Part shown: piece after piece, positions 48,768-58,387 of the stretch
How positions within the stretch are numbered: position 1 is the stretch's first letter
Layout of the letters: every line of letters begins with the position of its first letter
Notes under the pieces: model-generated
What the model was told of the DNA's origin: nothing
The model's database searches: none
The model's input: only the letters and a program-made list of their open reading frames with translations
Source of the DNA: Siphonodentalium dalli
Taxonomy: Eukaryota; Mollusca; Scaphopoda; Gadilida; Siphonodentaliidae
Direction of reading: 5' to 3'
DNA: 64,000 nt
Assembly: GCA_032622095.1 (NCBI GenBank)
Contig: CP136065.1
Location: forward strand, 39,187,503-39,251,502
Made by a program: the position numbers and the translations under genes

Positions 48768-49023
48768 CGGTCGAAAATTGTAATGTGAAATTACAACCCT
48801 CCAGAATGAATTGTCATATTCGCTGTACACGCAATCACACGCGACATTGGTGGTAACAATGTGTCTTTCACACCTTTGCTTTACCAAATGAATTATATTA
48901 TTTCCCCGGTCACAGTTATATGCTATTCAGAAAACATATCGATTTAATGTCTGAACAAACGAGTTAGTATCAATTAAGGTTGATAAACTGTGTCATTCAC
49001 ACGATAATTAGTTAGCCAAAAAC

Positions 49024-49233
49024 ATGCATACGTCCAGGACACTCAATTATATAAATTGCTTTGATGACATTGTTATAACAACATTACGTAATAACCACTT
49101 ATCGCCCCACATTCATACTTACGCTTTGGACATTTTATCAGTTTATCACGTGATCACTAAATGTGGCAATCGGGTATCCACCGATGCCTGCAATATATTA
49201 TTTATAATAATTGGACTCATTGATCTCACGTGA
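49024..49233 (+). other. Unassigned 69-codon reading, partly duplicated within the arm
   Basis: The second half (35 codons, 'SVYHVITKCGN..STDACN') is repeated at about 50297-50401. The reading survives in the right-arm counterpart at 56439-56648. It has no domain and is not near a promoter-like motif, so it is probably not a gene. Confidence 0.2.
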
Positions 49234-51180
49234 ATAATACTCTTAGTTGTTCCAATAAAATAGTTATCAAATTCGATCACCAATAGATTTGACTGTGGAA
49301 TGTAATGACCTTTAACTTATTTATCGATCTAAAGGGACACTCATTATGAATGAATGTTAACAATACAAGCGCACGGATGAAGAGCGTTGAACATATACGA
49401 AATTACTACACGAATGAATTGAACCTTGAAATTTATATTTCACATCTTACCAACAACAGCTACAGACATAATCATAGTATTATACTGTCTTGCATGTACA
49501 CACGCTATGACATCATTAAAGGCGGACAATCCACTCATGGTGTGACAACAGATACAGACATAGGCATAGTGTTATACAGTCTTCTATGTACCCATGCGAT
49601 GACACCATTAAAGTACATTGGATGTTAGGTCTATGACTCTTGAGTATGCACCAATCAATGAGCAAATGAGCAATAAAAATGAGCAAATGAGCAAGAAAGT
49701 GAGCAAATGAGCAAGAAAATGAGCAAATGAGCAAGAAAATGAGCAAATGAGCAAGAAAATGAGCAAATGAGCAATAAAAATGAGCAAATGAGCATAAAAA
49801 TTAGCAAATGAGCAAGAAAATGAGCAAATGAGCAAGAAAATGAGCAAATGAGCAATAAAAATGAGCAAATGAGCAAAAAAATTAGCAAATGAGCAAGAAA
49901 ATGAGCAAATGAGCAATAAAAATGAGCAAATGAGCAAATAAATGAGCAAATGAGCAAAAAAATGAGCAATAAAATGAGCAAATGAGCAATAAAAATGAGC
50001 AAATGAGCAAAAAAATGGGCATACCTGTATGTAGGCCTACCAGTGGATGAATAGTCTGCCGGAGAAGTACTGTGTAGACAGGTCTTGTCGGTAAGAGAGT
50101 CAGACGATAAGTGAAGGCTCGGCTATTAAAACATAGTAATGCGATAGCGAACATCAAACGAGTCTGCGCACGCATATCTGTCAAAGGATACGATGGCAGT
50201 CATTGGTCAATTTATCCCCGGTGTCAGCTCAGTACCCAATCGGGACGAAGCCGAAGGTCAACTCATTTTTTTTTGCTCATTATAGTACGTCACTTGAACA
50301 TTTTATCAGTTTATCACGTGATCACTAAATGTGGCAATTGGGTATCCACCGATGCCTGCAATTTATTATTTATAATAATTGGACTCATTGATCTCACGTA
50401 AATAATACTCTTAGTTGTTCCAATAAAATAGTTATCAAATTCGATCACCAATAGATTTGACTGTGGAATATAATGACCTTTAACTTATTTATCGATCTAT
50501 GTTAGAACATGGTCTTAACAAAAAACTTGACCATAACAAAAATTACCTTACATTTATGCATGAATCTAATTAGACCATACGTAAATATTGTCAGCTTATC
50601 GTCTGATGAGCAAATCCGATGTTTATCAAAAATAGTACAACTTCCAGTTGGTAATTACTCTTACGAATGAAGAGCGTTGAACATATACGAAATTACTACA
50701 CGAATGAACTGAAATTTATATTTTCACATCTTACCAACAACAGATACAGACATAGTCATAGTGTTATACTATCTTACATGTACCCATGCTATGACATCAT
50801 TCGAAGGGACAATACACTCAATGAGTTAAAGTGACACGAAACAAGGGACGTGATGTAATATTGGTGTTTGAATCTTAAAGGAACACAAGACACTCTAAAG
50901 GGACACTCATTATGAATGAATGTTAACAATACAAGCGCACGAATGAAGAGCGTTGAACATATACGAAATTACTACACGAATGAATTGAACCTTGAAATTT
51001 ATATTTCACATCTTACCAACAACAGCTACATGCATTATCATAGGGTTATACTGTCTTGCATATACACACGCTATGACATCATTAAAGGCGGACAATCCAC
51101 TCACGGTGTGACAACAGATACAGACATAGGCATAGTGTTATACAGTCTTCTATGTACCAATGCTATGACATAATTAAAGG
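49115..51180 (+). repeat. Internal direct duplication within the left arm
   Basis: 49120-49320 matches 50290-50500 ('ATCACGTGATCACTAAATG' to 'TTTAACTTATTTATCGATCT'). 49330-49620 matches 50895-51175 ('AAAGGGACACTCATTATGAA' onward). A third partial version of the latter lies at 50667-50830. Within each, a 70-bp module ending 'GCTATGACATCATTAAAGG' is doubled. The right arm has the same arrangement inverted (54500-56560). Confidence 0.75.
49655..50017 (+). repeat. GAGCAAAT tandem array, left arm (~20-bp period)
   Basis: About 18 units of 'AATGAGCAAATGAGCAAGAA' or its AATAAAAATGAGC variant. The periodicity makes long leucine/serine/phenylalanine-rich readings on the complementary strand that are not genes. 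The mirrored array in the right arm has the same length, with only a few base differences. Confidence 0.9.
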
Positions 51181-51315
51181 GGGGATAATACACGCACGGT
51201 GTGGAATGTTAAAGTGACACGCGGTAAGGGACGTGATGTAATATTGGTGAAACCCCCCCCCCTTATAGATATATAACGAAGACGAGAATAACATGTTGAT
51301 GAAGTTTATTGAAAT

Positions 51316-51885
51316 TTAATCATTGTCTGAATCTTCGACCGTTAGATTTACTTCTAAGAGTTTCTTGAATTTTCTCATCGCTTCATCTGCAGCCCATTCA
51401 TTATTATATCCGTGTTTGGTCAGTTTGACCATTTTCTTCATGATCATGGTATGTATGCGTGATGTTTTCAATCGATACTGGTATTCTATTAATCGTCTAT
51501 AACTTTTGAGAAACAGAGCAAACTCTGTGTCGATGGTATCCTCTTTTCCCGACATGCTCTCATCTCCCGAAATGCTCTCTTCTTCTTTCACATCATTGGT
51601 GACACGTTTCATCATACTTTTGAATGTGTCCATCTCGTTGACACATCGCGCAGCTTTCTTAAGACCGAATACCGTTCTACTACCGACGCCATTACCATCT
51701 TCTGAATCTGATAGCGTTCCACGTTCATCTTCATCTGAATCTAGAACCGCTTCGTCAGATTCATCGGTATCTTCTCCGAAGAGAGTTGGTTTTGTCTCGG
51801 ACATAACTCCGTGTTTAATCTGTTTATGTCTTTGTAGATTGTAGTTCGTCGATAAAATAATGCCACATAAATCACACCCGTGCAT
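51316..51885 (-). CDS. C2H2 zinc-finger acidic protein, left arm (intact)
   Basis: 189 aa. Residues 4-25 form one classical C2H2 finger (C4-x2-C7-x12-H20-x4-H25). Residues 37-65 are strongly acidic and Ser-rich. The C-terminal 100 residues are Lys-rich and predicted helical ('IEYQYRLKTSRIHTMIMKK'). A single finger plus an acidic patch suggests a DNA-binding regulatory protein. Its ATG overlaps the end of the 64-aa ORF by 14 bases in another frame. TATAAGAG lies about 28 bases upstream, and AATAAA follows the stop within 6 bases (51305-51310, minus). The right-arm copy has a premature stop. Confidence 0.65.
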   Translation of the reverse strand: MHGCDLCGIILSTNYNLQRHKQIKHGVMSETKPTLFGEDTDESDEAVLDSDEDERGTLSDSEDGNGVGSRTVFGLKKAARCVNEMDTFKSMMKRVTNDVKEEESISGDESMSGKEDTIDTEFALFLKSYRRLIEYQYRLKTSRIHTMIMKKMVKLTKHGYNNEWAADEAMRKFKKLLEVNLTVEDSDND

Positions 51886-52066
51886 TATCGCGAATTATTG
51901 GAAGAACCATCACTCTTATAAGTAGCGATAAAAAGAGAGAATAAGGTGCGGTATACAACCGTCGCTCTAAGAGTACGTTCGTCCCGGGGCTAGGGTATAG
52001 ATATTTGACCGCCGGTGATTCAATTAATGCCAATTTATCAGTATGGTACTCTATGTATTCATTCAT
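51872..52066 (-). CDS. 64-aa ORF, left arm
   Basis: Between the 108-aa and zinc-finger ORFs, starting 7 bases after the former's stop and overlapping the latter by 14 bases. The translation is identical to the right-arm copy. Hydrophobic C-terminal half ('PYSLFLSLLIRVMVLPII') that could be a membrane segment, no known family. Compact, overlapping spacing is virus-like. Confidence 0.45.
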   Translation of the reverse strand: MNEYIEYHTDKLALIESPAVKYLYPSPGTNVLLERRLYTAPYSLFLSLLIRVMVLPIIRDNARV

Positions 52067-52073
52067 GATTTGG

Positions 52074-52400
52074 CTAATCGTATGACACTGCTCTTTTCAT
52101 TTTCTTCTTATTATTATTAGACAAACCTCCATCAGACACTCTCTTGTTGGTTTGTTTGGACGATTTACGTGTGTTTGTCAACTTATTTGCTGCAACTTCA
52201 GCCTTAGCCATTTCAATCGCTTGAGCGATGGGTGTCACCACGTTAATAAGTGGTTTTAAAACGTCTTCTTCACTATCACTATTTTTAGTTCTGTCAATAA
52301 AGTATCGACCCTGATTATCTGGTATTAACTTCCCATCAACCATATCTCTGAAATGTTTTCTCCACATTTCAAGATCTGCTGGAATATACGGGATCGACAT
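52074..52400 (-). CDS. 108-aa basic protein, left arm
   Basis: The N-terminal part has 'IPYIPADLEMWRKHFRDMV' and a short aromatic strand 'GRYFID'; an acidic spacer 'NSDSEEDV' follows. Then comes a helix 'VVTPIAQAIEMAKAEV' and a tail rich in Lys/Arg/Asn. From memory, small proteins with this plan (W..HF..M near the N-terminus, VTP..QA-E-AK helix, basic tail) occur in invertebrate Polinton-like elements; this is unverified. First gene of the outward cluster on this arm. A TATAAGAG box lies about 60 bases upstream of the ATG (mirrored at 53203). Confidence 0.6.
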   Translation of the reverse strand: MSIPYIPADLEMWRKHFRDMVDGKLIPDNQGRYFIDRTKNSDSEEDVLKPLINVVTPIAQAIEMAKAEVAANKLTNTRKSSKQTNKRVSDGGLSNNNKKKMKRAVSYD

Positions 52401-52481
52401 GTTTCTTCAAAATGTACAAGTCACTCTTTTTTCTGCATTTTATTTTAGAAAGTTTATCGCCTCTTATAAAAATCGATTATT

Positions 52482-52900
52482 GCATCTAAAAATAGAATCT
52501 TTGGGTCTAAAATTGGTTGTACTAAAATATTCCCAAAAAACCCAAAACTTCAAAAATTTCAAAAAACTTCAAAAATTTCAAAAAACTTCAAAAATTTCAA
52601 AAACTTCAAAAATTTCAAAAATTTCAAAAACTTCAAAAAACTTCAAAAATTTAAAAAAATTCAAAAATAAGACCCCGCCGGCGGCGGACCCCGGCGGCGG
52701 CGGCGGCGGCAACCGGCGGCGGCGGCAACCGGCGGCGGCATTGCGGTAATGACGGTATTTGCCGCCGGCGGCGGTGGCATTGCAGTATTTTACTGCGGGG
52801 TCCGTCGGTGGCGGACCCCGGCGGCGGCGGCGGCACCGCCGCCGCAGTAAAATACCGCAATGCCGCCGCCGCCGGCGGCAAATACCGGCATTACCGCAAT

Positions 52901-52936
<36 letters not shown>

Positions 52937-53189
52937 AAATACCGTCATTACCGCAATGCCGCCGCCGCCGCCGCCGCCGGGGTCCGCCGCCGGCGGGGTC
53001 TTATTTTTGAAGTTTTTGAATTTTTTGAAGTTTTTTGAAGTTTTTGAAATTTTTGAAATTTTTGAAGTTTTTGAAAATTTTGAAGTTTTTTGAAATTTTT
53101 GAAGTTTTTTGAAATTTTTGAAGTTTTGGGTTTTTTGGGAATATTTTAGTACAACCAATTTTAGACCCAAAGATTCTATTTTTAGATGC
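52482..53189. other. Central core: facing end motifs, TTCAAAAA tracts and CCG hairpin
   Basis: Inner copies of the end motif sit at 52482-52534 (forward) and 53137-53189 (reverse). Next inward are tracts of TTCAAAAA (52537-52670) and the mirrored TTTTTGAA (53010-53130). The middle 52671-53008 is almost pure CCG/GGC with 'GCAATGCCG' and 'AATACCG' spacers. Both arms carry GGCGGACCCCG modules; at 52797-52819 GGGGTCCG/CGGACCCC make an 8-bp stem of their own. It resembles a replication-origin or hairpin-end structure, and long readings here are compositional artefacts. Confidence 0.75.
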
Positions 53190-53202
53190 AATAATCGATT
53201 TT

Positions 53203-53210
53203 TATAAGAG
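53203..53210 (+). promoter_or_regulatory. TATAAGAG box upstream of the 108-aa ORF
   Basis: TATAAGAG, 60 bases before the ATG at 53271. The same octamer lies at 53751-53758, before the zinc-finger ORF, and both are mirrored in the left arm. TATA-like by sequence and position. Confidence 0.5.
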
Positions 53211-53270
53211 GCGATAAACTTTCTAAAATAAAATGCAGAAAAAAGAGTGACTTGTACATTTTGAAGAAAC

Positions 53271-53597
53271 ATGTGGATCCCGTATATTCCAGCAGATCTT
53301 GAAATGTGGAGAAAACATTTCAGAGATATGGTTGATGGGAAGTTAATACCAGATAATCAGGGTCGATACTTTATTGACAGAACTAAAAATAGTGATAGTG
53401 AAGAAGACGTTCTAAAACCACTTATTAACGTGGTGACACCCATCGCTCAAGCGATTGAAATGGCTAAGGCTGAAGTTGCAGCAAATAAGTTGACAAACAC
53501 ACGTAAATCGTCCAAACAAACCAACAAGAGAGTGTCTGATGGAGGTTTGTCTAATAATAATAAGAAGAAAATGAAAAGAGCAGTGTCATACGATTAG
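53271..53597 (+). CDS. 108-aa basic protein, right arm
   Basis: Identical to the left-arm copy except residue 2 (Trp instead of Ser, from TGG versus TCG). First gene of the rightward cluster (108 aa, 64 aa, zinc finger). See 52074-52400 for domain description. Confidence 0.6.
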   Translation: MWIPYIPADLEMWRKHFRDMVDGKLIPDNQGRYFIDRTKNSDSEEDVLKPLINVVTPIAQAIEMAKAEVAANKLTNTRKSSKQTNKRVSDGGLSNNNKKKMKRAVSYD

Positions 53598-53604
53598 CCA
53601 AATC

Positions 53605-53799
53605 ATGAATGAATACATAGAGTACCATACTGATAAATTGGCATTAATTGAATCACCGGCGGTCAAATATCTATACCCTAGCCCCGGGACGAACGTACTC
53701 TTAGAGCGACGGTTGTATACCGCACCTTATTCTCTCTTTTTATCGCTACTTATAAGAGTGATGGTTCTTCCAATAATTCGCGATAATGCACGGGTGTGA
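53605..53799 (+). CDS. 64-aa ORF, right arm
   Basis: The translation is identical to 51872-52066. Starts 7 bases after the 108-aa stop; its last 14 bases overlap the zinc-finger start. Confidence 0.45.
   Translation: MNEYIEYHTDKLALIESPAVKYLYPSPGTNVLLERRLYTAPYSLFLSLLIRVMVLPIIRDNARV
53751..53758 (+). promoter_or_regulatory. TATAAGAG box upstream of the zinc-finger ORF
   Basis: TATAAGAG 27 bases before the ATG at 53786, inside the 64-aa ORF. If used, the zinc-finger mRNA would have almost no leader; the 60-base spacing at 53203 fits better with a short 5'UTR. Confidence 0.45.
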
Positions 53800-54355
53800 T
53801 TTATGTGGCATTATTTTATCGACGAACTACAATCTACAAAGACATAAACAGATTAAACACGGAGTTATGTCCGAGACAAAACCAACTCTCTTCGGAGAAG
53901 ATACCGATGAATCTGACGAAGCGGTTCTAGATTCAGATGAAGATGAACGTGGAACGCTATCAGATTCAGAAGATGGTAATGGCGTCGGTAGTAGAACGGT
54001 ATTCGGTCTTAAGAAAGCTGCGTGATGTGTCAACGAGATGGACACATTCAAAAGTATGATGAAACGTGTCACCAATGATGTGAAAGAAGAAGAGAGCATT
54101 TCGGGAGATGAGAGCATGTCGGGAAAAGAGGATACCATCGACACAGAGTTTGCTCTGTTTCTCAAAAGTTATAGACGATTAATAGAATACCAGTATCGAT
54201 TGAAAACATCACGCATACATACCATGATCATGAAGAAAATGGTCAAACTGACCAAACACGGATATAATAATGAATGGGCTGCAGATGAAGCGATGAGAAA
54301 ATTCAAGAAACTCTTAGAAGTAAATCTAACGGTCGAAGATTCAGACAATGATTAA
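53786..54355 (+). pseudogene. C2H2 zinc-finger acidic protein, right arm (premature stop)
   Basis: The same reading frame as the intact left copy, but a CGA-to-TGA change at 54023-54025 stops it after 79 codons, just beyond the finger and acidic region. The frame then stays open to 54355, with a Met at 54038. A C-to-T change in a CpG is the likely cause. Truncated product: DNA-binding finger plus acidic patch without the helical tail. Confidence 0.7.
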
Positions 54356-54360
54356 ATTTC

Positions 54361-54366
54361 AATAAA
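54361..54366 (+). terminator. AATAAA polyadenylation signal of the right cluster
   Basis: AATAAA five bases past the zinc-finger stop; mirrored at 51305-51310 for the left cluster. It supports real transcription units reading outward from the core. Confidence 0.55.
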
Positions 54367-55654
54367 CTTCATCAACATGTTATTCTCGTCTTCGTTATAT
54401 ATCTATAAGGGGGGGGGGGTTTCACCAATATTACATCACGTCCCTTACCGCGTGTCACTTTAACATTCCACACCGTGCGTGTATTATCCCCCCTTTAATT
54501 ATGTCATAGCATTGGTACATGGAAGACTGTATAACACTATGCCTATGTCTGTATCTGTTGTCACACCGTGAGTGGATTGTCCGCCTTTAATGATGTCATA
54601 GCGTGTGTATATGCAAGACAGTATAACCCTATGATAATGCATGTAGCTGTTGTTGGTAAGATGTGAAATATAAATTTCAAGGTTCAATTCATTCGTGTAG
54701 TAATTTCGTATATGTTCAACGCTCTTCATTCGTGCGCTTGTATTGTTAACATTCATTCATAATGAGTGTCCCTTTAGAGTGTCTTGTGTTCCTTTAAGAT
54801 TCAAACACCAATATTACATCACGTCCCTTGTTTCGTGTCACTTTAACTCCTTGAGTGTATTGCCCCTTCGAATGATGTCATAGCATGGGTACATGTAAGA
54901 TAGTATAACACTATGACTATGTCTGTATCTGTTGTTGGTAAGATGTGAAAATATAAATTTCAGTTCATTCGTGTAGTAATTTCGTATATGTTCAACGCTC
55001 TTCATTCGTAAGAGTAATTACCAACTGGAAGTTGTACTATTTTTGATAAACATCGGATTTGCTCATCAGACGATAAGCGGACAATATTTACGTATGGTCT
55101 AATTAGATTCATGCATAAATGTAAGGTAATTTTTGTTATGGTCAAGTTTTTTGTTAAGACCATGTTCTAACATAGATCGATAAATAAGTTAAAGGTCATT
55201 ATATTCCACAGTCAAATCTATTGGTGATCGAATTTGATAACTATTTTATTGGAACAACTAAGAGTATTATTTACGTGAGATCAATGAGTCCAATTATTAT
55301 AAATAATAAATTGCAGGCATCGGTGGATACCCAATTGCCACATTTAGTGATCACGTGATAAACTGATAAAATGTTCAAGTGACGTACTATAATGAGCAAA
55401 AAAAAATGAGTTGACCTTCGGCTTCGTCCCGATTGGGTACTGAGCTGACACCGGGGATAAATTGACCAATGACTGCCATCGTATCCTTTGACAGATATGC
55501 GTGCGCAGACTCGTTTGATGTTCGCTATCGCATTACTATGTTTTAATAGCCGAGCCTTCACTTATCGTCTGACTCTCTTACCGACAAGACCTGTCTACAC
55601 AGTACTTCTCCGGCAGACTATTCATCCACTGGTAGGCCTACATACAGGTATGCC

Positions 55655-56014
55655 CATTTTTTTGCTCATTTGCTCATTTTTATTGCTCATTTGCTCATTT
55701 TATTGCTCATTTTTTTGCTCATTTGCTCATTTATTTGCTCATTTGCTCATTTTTATTGCTCATTTGCTCATTTTCTTGCTCATTTGCTAATTTTTTTGCT
55801 CATTTGCTCATTTTTATTGCTCATTTGCTCATTTTCTTGCTCATTTGCTCATTTTATTGCTCATTTGCTAATTTTTATGCTCATTTGCTCATTTTTATTG
55901 CTCATTTGCTCATTTTCTTGCTCATTTGCTCATTTTCTTGCTCATTTGCTCATTTTCTTGCTCATTTGCTCACTTTCTTGCTCATTTGCTCATTTTTATT
56001 GCTCATTTGCTCAT
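55655..56014 (-). repeat. GAGCAAAT tandem array, right arm
   Basis: Inverted counterpart of 49655-50017, seen here as repeated TTGCTCATTTGCTCATTTTC. Equal length in both arms argues that arm duplication, or conversion between arms, was recent, since such arrays change length quickly. Confidence 0.9.
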
Positions 56015-56904
56015 TGATTGGTGCATACTCAAGAGTCATAGACCTAACATCCAATGTACTTTAATGGTGTCATCGCATGGGTACATAGAAGACTGTATAA
56101 CACTATGCCTATGTCTGTATCTGTTGTCACACCATGAGTGGATTGTCCGCCTTTAATGATGTCATAGCGTGTGTACATGCAAGACAGTATAATACTATGA
56201 TTATGTCTGTAGCTGTTGTTGGTAAGATGTGAAATATAAATTTCAAGGTTCAATTCATTCGTGTAGTAATTTCGTATATGTTCAACGCTCTTCATCCGTG
56301 CGCTTGTATTGTTAACATTCATTCATAATGAGTGTCCCTTTAGATCGATAAATAAGTTAAAGGTCATTACATTCCACAGTCAAATCTATTGGTGATCGAA
56401 TTTGATAACTATTTTATTGGAACAACTAAGAGTATTATTCACGTGAGATCAATGAGTCCAATTATTATAAATAATATATTGCAGGCATCGGTGGATACCC
56501 GATTGCCACATTTAGTGATCACGTGATAAACTGATAAAATGTCCAAAGCGTAAGTATGAATGTGGGGCGATAAGTGGTTATTACGTAATGTTGTTATAAC
56601 AATGTCATCAAAGCAATTTATATAATTGAGTGTCCTGGACGTATGCATGTTTTTGGCTAACTAATTATCGTGTGAATGACACAGTTTATCAACCTTAATT
56701 GATACTAACTCGTTTGTTCAGACATTAAATCGATATGTTTTCTGAATAGCATATAACTGTGACCGGGGAAATAATATAATTCATTTGGTAAAGCAAAGGT
56801 GTGAAAGACACATTGTTACCACCAATGTCGCGTGTGATTGCGTGTACAGCGAATATGACAATTCATTCTGGAGGGTTGTAATTTCACATTACAATTTTCG
56901 ACCG

Positions 56905-57132
56905 TTAGGGATTGAACATAGTACATCTCAAAACTTCCAATAATTCACGATAATACACACCTGTCATATGGGATAGAGAGAGTCTAAAGAATAAACGCTC
57001 TTTATTATTTATGTAAAAGTAATGGTGTCTATTTTCAGGTATGACAATTATATGAACTGCGTCCGATAAAACACTGGAATGTATGCATTCATATCGATGG
57101 TCACAATGTCCAATAAAGCTATTTCTAAACAT
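56905..57132 (-). CDS. Hypothetical 75-aa ORF, right arm
   Basis: Inverted counterpart of 48540-48767, open over the full length. See the left-arm copy for the reasons for doubt. Confidence 0.3.
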   Translation of the reverse strand: MFRNSFIGHCDHRYECIHSSVLSDAVHIIVIPENRHHYFYINNKERLFFRLSLSHMTGVYYRELLEVLRCTMFNP

Positions 57133-57416
57133 CGATTAATAATTTCATGAAAAATATTTGAACAAAAAAAAATAACGAAAGATATTACGCGCAAATAATT
57201 TAACATTCGACATTTTAATATCGAGATTATCAGAAACCGAAAACTCGTTATAAATTTTTTATTTAAACTTTTTTTGGAGAAATAATTTTGAGGGTTTTGA
57301 ATTTTTTTCTTTTTTGAAATTTTGGGGTTTTAAAATTTTTTGGAAGTTTTGGGATTTTGAAATTTTTTGGAAAAAATAATTTTTGGAAAAATAATTTTTG
57401 GGTTTTTGATATTTTG

Positions 57417-57554
57417 GGAATATTTTAGTACAACCAATTTTAGACCCCAAAGATTCTATTTTTAGATGTGACGCGAACGAGACACCCACAACCAATTTTA
57501 GACCCCCAAAGATTCTATTTTTAGATGTGACGGTAAGGAGACGCCTATTCTTCT
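57417..57554 (-). repeat. Right terminus with duplicated end motif
   Basis: The inverted counterpart of 48118-48256, with both end-motif copies retained. I noted no difference in this stretch. Confidence 0.75.
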
Positions 57555-57560
57555 TATATC
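57555..57560. repeat. Target-site duplication TATATC, right
   Basis: The hexamer immediately after the terminal CCTATTCTTCT. Removing the palindrome and one hexamer rejoins 'GGGGACATATATATC' to 'TTTTGAGGGTTTCC' of the outer transposon. Confidence 0.8.
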
Positions 57561-58387
57561 TTTTGAGGGTTTCCGCTGACGGAGGATGTCCATGGACCAA
57601 AGACCAAAGACCCAAGATCACATAATTGAATTTGCACACCTCCCATCGTCTTTGAATTTCCCAAGTACCTCACATACCTTGAATTTTGACTCGACACCGG
57701 GGAGGGAGGGGCCTAGAAGAAATTCCAAACCAATAATTTGACCAAAGTAGGAAAAATGCAAATGTTGGTATAAAACCACGAATTCCATACACATTAATGG
57801 TTGAAAAATCAGACTACAAGAACAATTTCAAACCATTGTTGTGAAATTTCCAACTAATATTGTTTCCAAGATGGCGGGGGTCTCATGTCACCACATGCAC
57901 CCATGTAAGTTCGGTAACGTAATGTACACCACAGCCACATGCACCAAGCAACAATCTCCTGAAAACTTCATATGGGGTATCAATGGGGGTGGGGTCATCC
58001 GATTTGCCACAAAACCATAATAACATATGTCATCCCACATATACATGCACTATGAAATTATAACATTTCCAAATTTCCAAATAACGTGACCACTATCTCA
58101 TTATGCAGACGGTCTTTATGCATGAGATCAGCAACGTTGCTAATCCCACCCGACTTCGGTAATACATGTCAACAGTTGGAAATTTCAAAAAGCTATGAAT
58201 TGCCAAAATGGACTATAGGTTATTTACCGACGCAATTCACTTGAACCAGCATGACTAATACTGTTCTGATTGAGCTCAATCAACGCCGTCTAAACCGCCA
58301 CGTTCTCACGGGCGTAATCTTTGCAGCAAGAAAATATCAGTGTGCAATTTTACCTGATATTTTCTTGCAGATATTTTCTTGCAGCTT
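57561..58387. other. Right interior of the outer transposon
   Basis: No ORF. It carries repeated 'CCAAATTTCCAA'-like strings and, near its end, facing CAAGAAAATATC boxes. The matching left interior (47803-48111) is shorter and unrelated, as expected for a non-autonomous element with only terminal similarity. Confidence 0.55.

Larger units (their letters stand above)
48118..57554. mobile_element. Giant palindromic Polinton-like element, 9437 bp
   Basis: The two arms are near-identical inverted copies meeting near 52820-52836. The ends are AGAAGAATAGGCGTCTCC and its inverse ending CT, directly flanked by the 6-bp repeat TATATC (48112-48117 and 57555-57560). Flanks differ outside, so the palindrome ends exactly at the element ends. 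Known: 6-bp target duplications, AG termini and long inverted repeats mark Polinton/Maverick elements. Seen: each arm carries three outward ORFs, a 20-bp-period array and shared motifs. Not seen: polymerase B, integrase, capsid or ATPase genes. Inference: a non-autonomous derivative made of two inverted copies of one genome end, mobilised in trans. Confidence 0.75.

Noticed and set aside
49516-50184. Leu/Ile/Ser/Phe-rich ORFs of up to 115 codons on the minus strand that look like membrane proteins
   Set aside because: They are translations of the GAGCAAAT array in several frames at once; the period creates open frames. The same holds for 55488-56156.
51506-51844. Ser-rich 112-codon plus-strand ORF opposite the zinc-finger gene
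   Set aside because: Antisense shadow of the acidic domain; the sense strand has the zinc finger, promoter box and AATAAA.
52399-53272. Gly-, Arg-, Ala- or Pro-rich ORFs in several frames around the palindrome core
   Set aside because: Compositional artefacts of the CCG/GGC block; they run antisense to the 108-aa genes and are open in most frames.
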